Shown here in pieces: positions 46,429-56,273 of a stretch of 64,000 nucleotides of DNA (position 1 is the stretch's first letter; every line of letters starts with the position of its first letter). The position numbers and the translations under genes were made by a program. The notes below the pieces were generated by a model that was not told where the DNA came from, did no database searches, and saw only the letters and a program-made list of their open reading frames with translations. Source of the stretch: Quercus robur (lineage: Eukaryota > Streptophyta > Magnoliopsida > Fagales > Fagaceae); the NCBI RefSeq assembly GCF_932294415.1, contig NC_065544.1, positions 29,341,210-29,405,209 of the forward strand, read 5' to 3'.

Positions 46429-46461
46429 ATTTTTTTTTTTTATAACAATTAATGCATCACT
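46429..46461. repeat. T-run between second and third copies of the LINE target sequence
   Basis: After the second TAATTAATGCATCACT comes 'attttttttttttataac' and then a third copy AATTAATGCATCACT (46447-46461). It may be a second, extremely truncated retroposition (tail only) at the same site. Confidence 0.5.
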
Positions 46462-46861
46462 TATACATAATTAGAGAGTGACAATAAATGAATTTGCCTC
46501 GTTAAACTCTTTCTAATGACATAGTACAAATTTAGCCAACTACAACTCAGATTCAAATTACATCTGGCGTAATTTTTACCAATTTTATTCCATCTAATAA
46601 ATTTTTATTAGATTTGTATTTTGTAAAATCCATCTTTGAATTACATTATGCAAATTTTCAAGAAAATCTAAGATTAATAGATATCTCATTTATATAATTT
46701 TTTAAATTTTAAGTTATTTTTACTTCAAAATTATCCATTAAAATGAGTTAATAGATCAAATAGTAAATAGCATCCTATTGATATACAATTTGGCATGTGT
46801 AAAATTTATTAGGTGTAAAATTAAGAGTTACACTATTTATAACATGATACAAATAATGGTG

Positions 46862-46895
<34 letters not shown>

Positions 46896-47095
46896 CATTG
46901 CTTCTTTGTATCCTCCATACTTGCCAAATATTAAGATAATAAGAAATTAAGAACTATTTTCTTTGTAAAATAATAAATTTTAATTGTTTATCTTTTAAAT
47001 TTGATGTAGGAGCATACTAACAACTTATATGACATCCATGCATGTAAGCAACATATGTCATTTACAAACAAACGATTATACTTGTTTAGTCACTA
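46462..47095. other. Non-coding upstream block of unit 4
   Basis: AT-rich, with a (TA)n run at 46864-46893. No gene seen. It leads into the PR1-d promoter relic. Confidence 0.5.
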
Positions 47096-47189
47096 GCAAA
47101 TTCTACTTAAGGGTTGCTTTGGTCTAGTTCCTCTAATGTTTTTCACGTTGTGTTTTTGAACATTCTACCATGACTTTCAACGTTCCCAC

Positions 47190-47564
47190 AATATTTTCAC
47201 AACAAATCTTAAATAGCAGGTTGTTATTGACTGTTATGGGTGGATAAAAAAAGTAATTTTAGGAATAGGTTCAAATTAGAATTAATAACAATTTACCACC
47301 TAGAATTTGTTGTGAAAGTATTTTTTTATTTTTTATTTTTTATTTTTTTGGAGAAAGTTTCAACCTATGATGTTCGCTCTTGATGATAGCTCTTTATTAT
47401 CAGACCAAGACACCAATTTGATTTTGGAATAGGCGGGGATTGAACCCCAGATCTCTTATTTAACCATTAGAAACTTTACTAGTTGATAAACTAACTGGAA
47501 AGTATTGTGGAAACTACACAATAATTTTTCGTGAAGATGTTATGAACATAACACTTCTCATAAA
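47190..47564. mobile_element. Mutator-like MITE remnant (relative of 18396-18603)
   Basis: Right end 'cataacacttctc' is identical to that at 18603, and the internal blocks 'acaaatctta', 'ggttgttatt' and 'agaattaataacaa' agree. The left tip is missing. It contains a SINE at 47323. Confidence 0.6.
47323..47497 (-). mobile_element. tRNA-derived SINE, family Y, nested in the MITE
   Basis: Inverse of the 10548 family: 'agtttcaacctatg', 'gatagctctttattatcag', 'accaagacaccaattt', 'gggattgaaccccagatct' (box B as complement). A T-rich tail is on the left. The 9-bp duplication GAAAGTATT is perfect (47314-47322 and 47498-47506). Confidence 0.8.
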
Positions 47565-48402
47565 TAAATACCCCCTCATGCATACCTTATTTCTCTACCA
47601 ATCACTTTGAAAGTTTAAACGAAATAAATTAGGCACTGACCCCCAAATTTTAATTATGACTTGATTAATTAAGGTTAATTAACTATTAATTAATGTAATT
47701 AACCTATTAATCAACCAAACCATCAAACAATTGTATGGATATACATAATCAAACAATGCAATAATGTAAGGGGTAGTTGATGAAGCATTAATCAGAAACA
47801 TATCATATTACAATTGATAAAACATAAAATAAATCACAAAAGGTGGAATGAATGATATTTATTTGTGGCCTACATAGTGCGTATCCAATGTGATGATCAA
47901 TAAAAAGTAATGGAGAAATTACACTTTAGCACTCTAAAATATACTTTAGATTACACTTTGCACCATAAACCTTTTAAATGCACACTTTGCATCCTAAACT
48001 ATGACTATTGATGCATTTTACATCTCAACGTTAAGTTTGTTGTTAACTTTGGATGAAAAAGTATGATATTTTTTGAATAGGCCCAATTACCTCTCTTCTC
48101 AATCCCAAAAAACATATAAGAAATTACACTTTACTACCTTAAACTATACTGCTGATTACATTTTGCATTCTAAACTTTGGATTTCCATTCAAATTAATGG
48201 AAAACTTAACATTGGGGTGCAAAATATAACATGAGTCATAGTTTATGGTTTAAAACGTGCATTCAAAAGATCTTGAGATTGCAAAGCATAATCTATATAT
48301 ATAATAATAGGTGAAGCAGAGAGAAAATCCAATTAAATTTCAATTGGATTCTCAATTTTGCGCCACTTGTCCTAACCAAAACTCAAAAAAAAAATTAATT
48401 AG

Positions 48403-48731
48403 ATTATAAATTTGACTTCAATTTTGTGTAATGTATCTTATCTAAATTTTCTAATTTTTGTGCCCAAATAAATAATGCATTAACATTTAACACGGAAGCC
48501 AATAAAACCACAATAATAATGCTCATTGGCCTAAGCAAAAACATCTTACCTGCACACTTTCATGAAGATTATAAATTGGACTCCAATTTTGTGTCATGTA
48601 TCTTATCTAAATTTTCTAATTTTTGTGCCCAAATAAATGATGCATTAACATTTAACACGGAAGCCAAGAAAACCACAATAATAATATTCATTGGCCTAAG
48701 CAAGAACATCTCACCTGCACACTTTTATGGG
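48403..48731 (+). repeat. 165-bp tandem duplication inside the Helitron
   Basis: Two direct copies start with 'attataaat' at 48403 and 48568 and share 'tgtatcttatctaaatttt', 'catttaacacggaagccaa' and 'cattggcctaagcaa'. They differ at about a dozen positions. Confidence 0.85.
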
Positions 48732-48918
48732 TGATCTCAATAGAGTCTGGAGCTCTTCTAATCCCACAACCAGAACCAAGGAGTCCAACGAGAAAGACTA
48801 TAAAAGTAAAACATCATCTCCTCCTAATTCCATATCTTCATCCCATGTCTCCTCCTCTCTCAACCTCAACCAACTAGATCCACACACTGCCCTCTCCTCC
48901 TCCTTACGGATTTTTTAG
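48727..48918 (+). other. Coding-like stretch in the Helitron (possible captured exon)
   Basis: A 63-residue frame starting MGDLNRVWSSSNPTTR, Ser/Asn/Thr-rich, continuing past the stop in another frame with Ser-rich sequence to about 49000. Its C-rich composition (ctcctcctaattcc) contrasts with the AT-rich ends. I do not recognise the source gene. It could equally be non-coding. Confidence 0.3.
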
Positions 48919-49354
48919 AGCAAGGCCGGGTTCAAACACAATGTTCAATCCCACTCTTCCTTGCTTCATTGGCTCCTCCAAGAAGATTCCAAGCTCAATG
49001 ATTAGTTCTTATTTTTTAATAGTTTTTATTGTGTCTGGATTAAGATTTTGTTAATTTGTTAAAAGTGACAAAAATATAATCATATATATTATATTAAGTT
49101 GAAGTTCAATTTTAGAATTCAAATTGAATCAAATTAATTTCTAATTGTAGTTTAATTTTGTGCTATGTGTCCAATTTGATTTTTAAATGTTGGTGTTAAG
49201 TTACTTCCATTCATAATGCTCAATGTGGAAATTGAATCTACTAAGATAAACATCTTATCATCACAATTGTTAATATTTCCGTGCGTAAGCACGGACTACA
49301 TGCTAGTTTGAAGTATAATTTAAGGTGGTAAAATGTAATTTTTCCAAAAGTAAG

Positions 49355-50286
49355 AGTTACATCTTTCTATGATTTTGCATGTATTTTCTTTCAACTTGAG
49401 GGGGTTGTTGTTTCTCAAAAAAAAAAAAAAAAAAAAAAGAAACCTTGAGGTGGTTGTTCACTTGTTCTTCAATGCTGGATTCTAAGCGCACCAATAAGTA
49501 ACAGCATGTGCAAAGGTAAAAAATGCTTCCTGGATTAAACTCTTAAATCTTATAATTTGATCCTTGTAAATTTCTTTTTCTAGTAATTGAAACGCAACTT
49601 TGGATGGGACAATAAAGATTTCTCACGTATGTATTACTGGATTAGCTTAACAAGGTATATATGGTTGTTTGTGCATTAGGATTTTATTGGTGTCAGAGTC
49701 AGGTTAAAAATTTGAGACAAATTATAATATTTTCGCGGTGGACTATGTTATTTGTCCACCATTTCACTTAAAAACTCCTACCTGTTTAAAATTGCAAAGT
49801 CTGAAAAAAATTTTAAACAGAAACTAAGGTTATGTTTGGTAACAGTTTTTATTTTCTATTTTCAAAAACTTGTTTTTGGGAATATAAAGAAAAAACAATT
49901 TTATTGTATTTTTGAAATTAAAAACATATTTGGCTACTTGAAATTAAAAAGATAATTTTTTGAAGAAAAAAATAGAAAATATTAAAATATGTTGTTATTA
50001 GGATTTCAACTCTAATGCTAACTTATTAAATGAGATAGATTAATTAAATTAAATGCATATTTTCGTTGACTTTTGAAAATTAGAAACTGAAAACAGTCTT
50101 TTACATGTTTTCAGTTTCCTTCACAAATTGAGTTTTGAGAACAGGTTTTGTTTTCTGTTCATTTTGGGTTACCAAATAAGTTTTTTAGTCTCAAAAATAG
50201 AAAATTATTTTTGGAAATAGAAAATAAAGGGAAAAAATAGTTACCAAACTTACCCTAACAATTTACTCAATAATTTGGCCAAAATG
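49355..50286. other. Unit 4 downstream and unit 5 upstream blocks
   Basis: 49470-49700 repeats the downstream block known from 14560 and 21540 (gcttcctggatta, gacaataaagatttctcac). 49820-50260 contains an inverse pair 'aggttatgtttggtaacagt' and 'ttaccaaacttaccct', probably an old MITE. No gene. Confidence 0.5.
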
Positions 50287-50637
50287 GGCATTTGCCCCTT
50301 TCGCAAAACTTTTCAGTAAAATGCTCTTATTTTGAAACTATTTAGTAAAATGCCTATGTTTTAAACTTGATTTTTTAAAAATCGAGTTTTAATGAATAAC
50401 TCGATTTTTAGAAAATCAAGTTATGTGATATCAAACTTTAAAAAAAAAGAAAAAAGAAAAGAAAAAGGGAACTCGAGTTCCATCTAAAATTTCTCACATT
50501 ACTTGATTTTCATCAAATTGAGTTTTTTAGTGAAACTCGATTTTCTAAAAATCGAGTTTCAAAACAAGGGCATTTTGCTAGATAGTTTCAGAACATGAGC
50601 ATGTTGCTACATCTTTTAGGCGAAATGGGCAAATAAC
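50287..50637. repeat. Palindromic element, CTCGATTTT family, copy 2
   Basis: Arms carry 'ggcatttgcccctttcgc' and its inverse, and paired 'aaaatcgagtttt' and 'aactcgattttt' blocks around a centre with 'ggaactcgagttcc'. About 350 bp. No minisatellite. Confidence 0.7.
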
Positions 50638-50912
50638 ATATTCTACCATGAGAAGTATAATTTCTCAAAATTTGCATTCAATGACCATGCAATTATCACA
50701 TTTATGTGAGATGTAATAGTTAATAGATGTGCTTTTAATGAATCCTTATTTTTAACCATTTTAATGCGGCAGTTTGAAGCTTTGTCAAGGTCCTGAGACT
50801 AGTGCTGACCCATGTCAGTAGATGTAACCCGACACACTTCAGGTCGATGCAAGGCAATGTTTGATCACAATTAAGATAGCAACAAGGCATAATATGAAAC
50901 CACAACCAAGCT

Positions 50913-51268
50913 CAAAATGGAAAAATACCCTTTTCGCTGAAACTTTCCAGCAAATGCCCAATATCTAAAATTATTTAGGGATATGCTCCTGTTTTGAAAC
51001 TCAATTTTTAGAAAATCGAGTTTCAATGAAAACCTCAATTTGGCGAAAATCGAGTTTCTTGAAAAAACCATCATGGAACTTGAGTTCCATGCTTTTTTTT
51101 TAAAATTTTTTTTTGATTGCCTATAACTCGATTTTCGCCAAATCGAGTTTTTCATTGAAATTTGATTTTTAGAAAATTGAGTTTAAAATAGAGACATATC
51201 CATAAATAGTTTAAATATGGGACATTTTGTTAGAATGTTTCAGCGAAAGGAATATATCCCCATTTTGG
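50913..51268. repeat. Palindromic element, CTCGATTTT family, copy 3
   Basis: Tips CAAAATGG and CCATTTTGG. Arms with 'cttttcgctgaaac' and 'gtttcagcgaaagg', internal 'gaaaatcgagttt' and 'aactcgattttcgcc', centre 'catggaacttgagttccatg'. It interrupts a block (aaccaagc / ggctcattctgtgcaac) that is continuous in the other PR-1 units, so the insertion is real. Confidence 0.8.
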
Positions 51269-51710
51269 CCCCACAACTAAACACACTGGGAACAATTTGG
51301 CTCATTCTGTGCAACAAAATGCACTGTTATTTCCATGTAATTGTACACTCACATCTATTTTGGAGGTCTCACAATTATACATGTTATTATTTTAATATAT
51401 ATATATATATATATAAAATTTAAAAAAATAATTTTTTTATTTAAATCCTCCGTTAAAATCTTTGTACATAATATTTAGGCTATTTTCCTGAAATGGAAGG
51501 ATATATAGCTCCATACATATAATCATAATAATTACCTAATGGTTGAATGCAATTTTTTTTTTTTTTTTAAATGGTTGAATGCATACTTCTATATAAAGAT
51601 ATAATCATAATAATGTCTATTAATAATTATTTGAGGGGCTATTTTGGTCCTTCTAATCCCTTAGATGTTACTTGCCAAAGTTCATCAAATAACATTTAAC
51701 ACTATATCCC

Positions 51711-51718
51711 TATAAATA
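51711..51718 (+). promoter_or_regulatory. TATA box of PR1-e
   Basis: TATAAATA, 73 bp before the start codon. The upstream 120 bp are shared with PR1-c, not with PR1-a and PR1-b. Confidence 0.7.
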
Positions 51719-51790
51719 CTCCCTCACTACGTACCTTACTTCTTACCAATCACTTGACATTTTACTTTGCATTGTAGGTCACAAACTAAA

Positions 51791-52309
51791 ATGGGGTTGT
51801 ATAATTTAGCACTAGTACTAGCTCTTGTATGTCTCTTGGGCTTAACCCTAGTCCATCTCTCCCATGCCCAAAGCTCTATACAAGACTACCTCAGTTCCCA
51901 GAATGCAGCTCGTGCACAGGTGGGAGATCCACCTCTGACTTGGGATAACAAAGTAGCAGCATATGCACAAAACTATGCTAATCAGCGTATTGGCGATTGC
52001 AAGCTTGTGCACTCCGGTGGACCATATGGTGAAAACATTTCATGGGGCAGCAGTGACCTATCTATCGAAGATGGTGTGAATCTGTGGGTGGCTGAGAAGC
52101 CCCACTATGACTACAACTCTAATTCTTGTATTGGTGGGGAGTGCGGCCACTATACTCAGGTGGTTTGGGCCAAATCACTTCGTCTAGGATGTGCTAAAGT
52201 GCGTTGCACCAATGGAGGGACATTCATTACTTGCAACTATGATCCTCCTGGGAACTTCATTGGTGACCGGCCTTACATTAAGCATCCCCCTTCTCCATCT
52301 ACGACCTAA
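51791..52309 (+). CDS. PR1: PR-1 type protein with C-terminal tail (PR1-e)
   Basis: 172 residues, single exon. The signal peptide is residues 1-26 (ends LSHA), and the mature protein starts Gln27. The CAP tetrad is complete: His74, Glu81, Glu102 and His120 (here in the usual GHYTQVVW). The six cysteines are in place. The CAPE-type region [15 protein letters not shown] is present, but instead of ending at PY the chain continues with [10 protein letters not shown], ten basic and Pro/Ser-rich residues. The usual His of the N-terminal helix (AHNAAR) is Gln (SQNAAR). PR1-c had the same tail, so it is a subtype feature, not a recent stop loss. The ATG at 51791 is the Met that aligns with the other copies. 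Secreted defence protein by family knowledge. Confidence 0.95.
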   Translation: MGLYNLALVLALVCLLGLTLVHLSHAQSSIQDYLSSQNAARAQVGDPPLTWDNKVAAYAQNYANQRIGDCKLVHSGGPYGENISWGSSDLSIEDGVNLWVAEKPHYDYNSNSCIGGECGHYTQVVWAKSLRLGCAKVRCTNGGTFITCNYDPPGNFIGDRPYIKHPPSPSTT

Positions 52310-52341
52310 AAATGGGAATTAGAAGGACATTTTTTGAGACA

Positions 52342-52347
52342 AATAAA
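52342..52347 (+). terminator. Polyadenylation signal of PR1-e
   Basis: AATAAA in 'agacaaataaatgtaatg', 33 bp after the stop, conserved in the PR1-c 3' flank. Confidence 0.5.
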
Positions 52348-52349
52348 TG

Positions 52350-53222
52350 TAATGTGCGTTAATATAAGTATGTTAGTGGTCTATGTATCTTTTTTATGAA
52401 TAAAAAGTAAGAGTTGCATCTTGGTATGATCTTGATTATTTCTATGGTTCGTGTATAATACTCATGTGTTATAACATTTGGAGATTTCTTTCGATTATAT
52501 TACGTGACATTGAAAAGAAGAGTATAAATTGTTAAGATCAATAAAATTTAAAACATACATGTATTTCTTAATTGATTTAACAAATATTTAAGACTAAAAT
52601 GCAAATTGCACCATCTAAATTTGACTATGGTTCATTTCAATCATAGCCATAATATTTTTCTCTTTTTGTTTTCAATTCTAACGGTTGTCTAGAAGCCAAA
52701 ACCGAAAACTAAAATATTCAAATCTATTTGAACTAGTTGGTAAATCATGCAACGCATGAGAAAATTTAACATAATATGATTTATTTTTTCCTATTAAATT
52801 TTTTTTTCTCTTTTATTTTTGGTCTAAATATAAAATTTGATAATTATGATAGTTATTAATTGATAGTAATTATGATTATATTTCTATTTTTTGGTCTAAA
52901 TATTTTTTGCTTGTAACATTACTCATAATTATATAGTAAAATTATTGAATACTTTGAGAGTATTATAAATGCATATTCTCCCCTCTCACATGAATTGTGA
53001 GTCTCACCATAAAATTAATTAGTGAGTCTCACATAATGGAGAGAGTATGCATTTATAGAACTCCAAGAGTATTATATAATTATTCAATTATATATTCTTC
53101 CATTGAGCATTTATTATGATCATGTATATGGAACTATATATTTTACCATCTTGAGAAAAGTAAAAAATATTAAGTTCAAAGATTTTAATAGGATTTAAAT
53201 GAAAAAATATATATTATATTTA

Positions 53223-53284
<62 letters not shown>

Positions 53285-53515
53285 TGTGTTCAACTTAGAC
53301 GTGATGTAACTTAACAAGAGTTACACTCTTCATACCATAGATTTTTATGAGATCCAATGGTTGTAAAAGTCAATTTTCCATGTCATTATTAAACATATAT
53401 TACTTACCACTCTAGCTAAATTAATTCAAAAACTTTTTTTTTTCACTGCCTATACCTTATTTATTACAATTATTTTTAGAGAGACAAGATTATGCAATAT
53501 TAATTACAACCTCTT

Positions 53516-53590
<75 letters not shown>

Positions 53591-53994
53591 GAGATTTAAC
53601 AATTAACATTGACGGTTATTTATTTTTTTTTTTTTAAATTATGAAAAATATTAGAATAATTCTATAGAGAAGATGAATTTGAATTAAAAATAAATTCTAA
53701 TCATTAACACTAAGGATCAGATTGTGATGCTTTCTCATCTAAAAATTAGCAAAAATGAGCATTTCAATCTTATCATGATCTTTACAACTCGATCATTTCT
53801 ATCTTTATCTCTAAGGATTGGACTTGCTTTGAACTTAATATAATATTTTTTTTTAAATAAATTTAATTTGGTTAGCTCAGTGTGACAAACAATAAATGTT
53901 TAATGATAACATGGACAATTGACATTTTTTAACCGTTCAATTCAATAGAAATCTATGGTCTAAAAGTGGTGCAACTTGAACCTCTCTCTCTCCT
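52350..53994. other. Non-coding spacer with GA microsatellites
   Basis: AT-rich, no gene. It contains (GA)n runs at 53243-53285 and 53517-53588, the second about 70 bp and pure. Pieces around 52935-53085 and 7975-8120 share 'tttatggtact' and 'gtgagtctcac'-type blocks, an unresolved repeat. Confidence 0.5.
53517..53588. repeat. (AG)n microsatellite
   Basis: About 36 uninterrupted AG dinucleotides. Confidence 0.95.
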
Positions 53995-53997
53995 TTA

Positions 53998-54717
53998 GGC
54001 TGTGTTTGGATGGGTGGAATATAGAGATGATGGAAAATATAAGAGGGAAAATGGGGTGGAAAACTCAGTTTTCCACTGTTTAGGAATGAGAAGAAAATAG
54101 GGGGAGTGGAAAACTAGGGAGAAAATTTTCTCCCTGGGCCCACAAATTTTTTCCTCCCAAATTGGGAGGAAAAGCAAGGGGGGAAAACTGCCTTAGTGCA
54201 GTTTTACGGTAATGCCCTCCCTTCTTCCTTTTTTTTTTCTTTTCACGTGACCTGAAACGTTCTTCTTCTTTCCTTTTTTATTTTTTTTACGTGACCTGAA
54301 ACGTTCTCCTTTTTTTTTTTTTTTTTTTTTTTCTTTTTTCTTTTTTTCACGTGACCTGAACGTTTTTTTTTTTTTTTCAAATGTGACCTGATCTAATTTT
54401 TACATTATAATAATAAAAATAATAATATAAATTTATATATGTGATGTGATAAATTTAATATTATGTAATAAGTATAAATAAATTTATTTCTTACATATTA
54501 TACAACAAGGGTATAATAGTCAATTTATATAAATTACATTTTTCATCATTCCCTTTTTCTCTCCAATCAAACAAAAGAGTTTTCCACCCTCCCACTTTTC
54601 CACCCCTCCAACCAAACATACAAGAGGGAAAACTAAATATTTTCCATCCTCCCACTTTTCTATCCTCCCACAATTTTCCATCCTCCCATTTTTCCACCCC
54701 TCCATCCAAACGGACCC
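53998..54717. mobile_element. PIF/Harbinger-like MITE, copy C
   Basis: Starts GGCTGTGTTTGGATGG and ends CCATCCAAACGGACCC, with TTA on both sides (53995-53997 and 54718-54720). Arms are 'gggaaaatggggtggaaaac' and mirrored 'ttttccacccctcca'. An internal triplicated 'cacgtgacctgaa' segment with T-runs lies at 54240-54390. Closest to copies A and B. Confidence 0.8.
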
Positions 54718-55433
54718 TTAAACTTGTTTGTCAAATCACTCAAATTTCTAAAACTTCTTTGGCAAGTCACTTAAATTCTATAATTGCTATTTTTTTTAGT
54801 CTTTATCAAACAAATGTTGTGATAATAGCACTCCTGTACCTTCTGTACTATCTCAAGTTTAACTTATCACGACTATTTAATTTTTTTTATAAGTATTATA
54901 TTTAATTATTAATATCTATCATTTCACAAACCCTGTTGCCCCTTTCTTTTTTGGTCCATGACCACTACCTTGTGACTTCCACCTAAACAGGGCAAAATAG
55001 GTCAAATTTTCTAACTCGACCCGACTCGAAAAATACCCAACCCGAACACAAATTTCTTTTCTTAGAAGAAAAAAATGGTTGATCCGTGACCCGACCTGTG
55101 ACCCAAACCATTTTTTAAAACTTTATTTTTTTGGGTAAAAAAAATAATAAAACTAAGATAATATTGGTTTAATTGTTTGTTGTGAGTTTTAAGGAAACAA
55201 TTGAGACATTTACATAACTGCATGCAAATGAATTGAAATATGAATGGTTCAACATTCTATAATGAGTAAATATTTTTAGATAACAAATAGCAAAGTACAT
55301 TCATAAGTGTAAAAATAGTGAAACCAAAGTATCAAATTACAATAAATTATGAATGCTTAGACCTATTTTTTAACAATTTATGTCCAAAATAAACGGCTTT
55401 TTAAAATAAATTATGATATTTCTTAGAGTGTGT

Positions 55434-55797
55434 TATTGAGTGGTTGTATAGATTGTATATATCAGTGTAGATTGTACAGTGTTTGTATCTATTACTTGTA
55501 GTTTTGTATATATAGAAGTAAACTACAATAGCATAGCAGTAGCATAGCATAATTGGTCATGAAACGATTGTCATTTATAGTGTATAGGTTAATGAGTTAG
55601 TTACAGGTTCATTACACGGGTACATTTCGTATTGGATAGTTAGTTGGATACTTTATTCTCACTATATAAAGAACAGAGTATGATAAGCTTAATTAATTGA
55701 ATTTATTTTTCACGAATTTCGTATTGCTCTATCTCTCTCTCAGTGTGTTTACATTTCTCCATTGATGAACCTTTCGGAACTTGTATGAAATTCAAAA
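55434..55797 (+). repeat. 5' LTR of the copia element
   Basis: Begins TATTGAGTGG and ends TTCAAAA. A TATA box 'cactatataaagaacag' lies at about 55661. The tips are TA..., not the usual TG...CA. Confidence 0.85.
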
Positions 55798-55809
55798 TGG
55801 TATCAGAGC
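55798..55809 (+). other. Primer binding site (initiator tRNA-Met)
   Basis: TGGTATCAGAGC directly after the LTR, complementary to the 3' end of plant initiator tRNA-Met, the standard copia primer. Confidence 0.92.
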
Positions 55810-56273
55810 ATGAACTAGTTCAGAGATCATTCCAGTCTGGTATTCTCTGATTCTTCCTAGTTCAATTACGTTCTTTCTTGATTTCTTAATGCTTCTTTTA
55901 GATCAACTAGAAATTTACCTCATTGTGTTTCTGTTGATTCTTGCATTAAGATCATCATCTTCTAGGTCTTGATTTCTTTAATGTGTTGAAATCTTGATCT
56001 TGATTCTTTGATTCATAATTGAGATTGAAATCTCCAATCTTAGGGTTTCAAATTTTTTTTTCCCGATTTTAGGGTTGTTTCATTCCCAACCTACAACTTT
56101 CTGTTGTAATTTCATCAAGATTGTGAGTTGCATCTTGACTTGATTTACCTTTACATCACCCTATAGAATCCATTTCTTGTTTCTTGAAGGATTCTCGAGA
56201 AAATTAATTCTTGATTTCCTTTTGCTTGGGACTTTGAATCTTCATCATTTTCTTTGATAATATTGCACTAAGT

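Larger units (their letters stand above)
47096..47612 (+). pseudogene. PR1-d, promoter-only relic of a PR-1 gene
   Basis: 47096-47180 matches the distal promoter of PR1-a (cactagcaaat, aagggttg.tttggtc, tagttcctc.aa.gtttttc, tgtttttgaacattctacca). 47566-47608 matches the TATA and leader (ataaataccccctcatgcat, accttatttctctaccaatcac). A MITE with a nested SINE separates them. After 'ccaatcactt' no PR-1 codons follow: the coding region is gone, replaced by about 270 bp of unrelated AT-rich DNA. Sequence like the PR1-e 3' flank reappears at 47893 and, after an insertion, at 49346 (aaaagtaagagttacatct). So the gene was deleted between conserved flanks. Confidence 0.75.
48292..49306 (+). mobile_element. 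Non-autonomous Helitron, 1015 bp
   Basis: The 5' end TCTATATATATAATAATAGG follows an A, and the 3' end has the hairpin CCGTGC-GTAA-GCACGG, then ACTACATG and CTAG followed by T. The A/T insertion site, 5' TC, 3' hairpin and CTAG end without target duplication are the Helitron hallmarks. The host MITE sequence joins cleanly when it is left out. No replicase or helicase is present. Inside are a 165-bp tandem duplication and a coding-like stretch. Confidence 0.8.
47912..49345. mobile_element. Mutator-like MITE split by a Helitron
   Basis: Left tip GGAGAAATTACACTTTAG and inverted right tip GGAAAAATTACATTTTAC pair. The 9-bp flanks AAAAGTAAT (47903-47911) and AAAAGTAAG (49346-49354) match at 8 positions. 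Blocks 'gattacactttgca' and 'gtttatggtttaaaa' alternate in both orientations. Without the Helitron it is about 420 bp. Confidence 0.7.

Noticed and set aside
53517-53588. Regular repeat as a CRISPR array
   Set aside because: It is a simple dinucleotide run without spacers in a plant genome.
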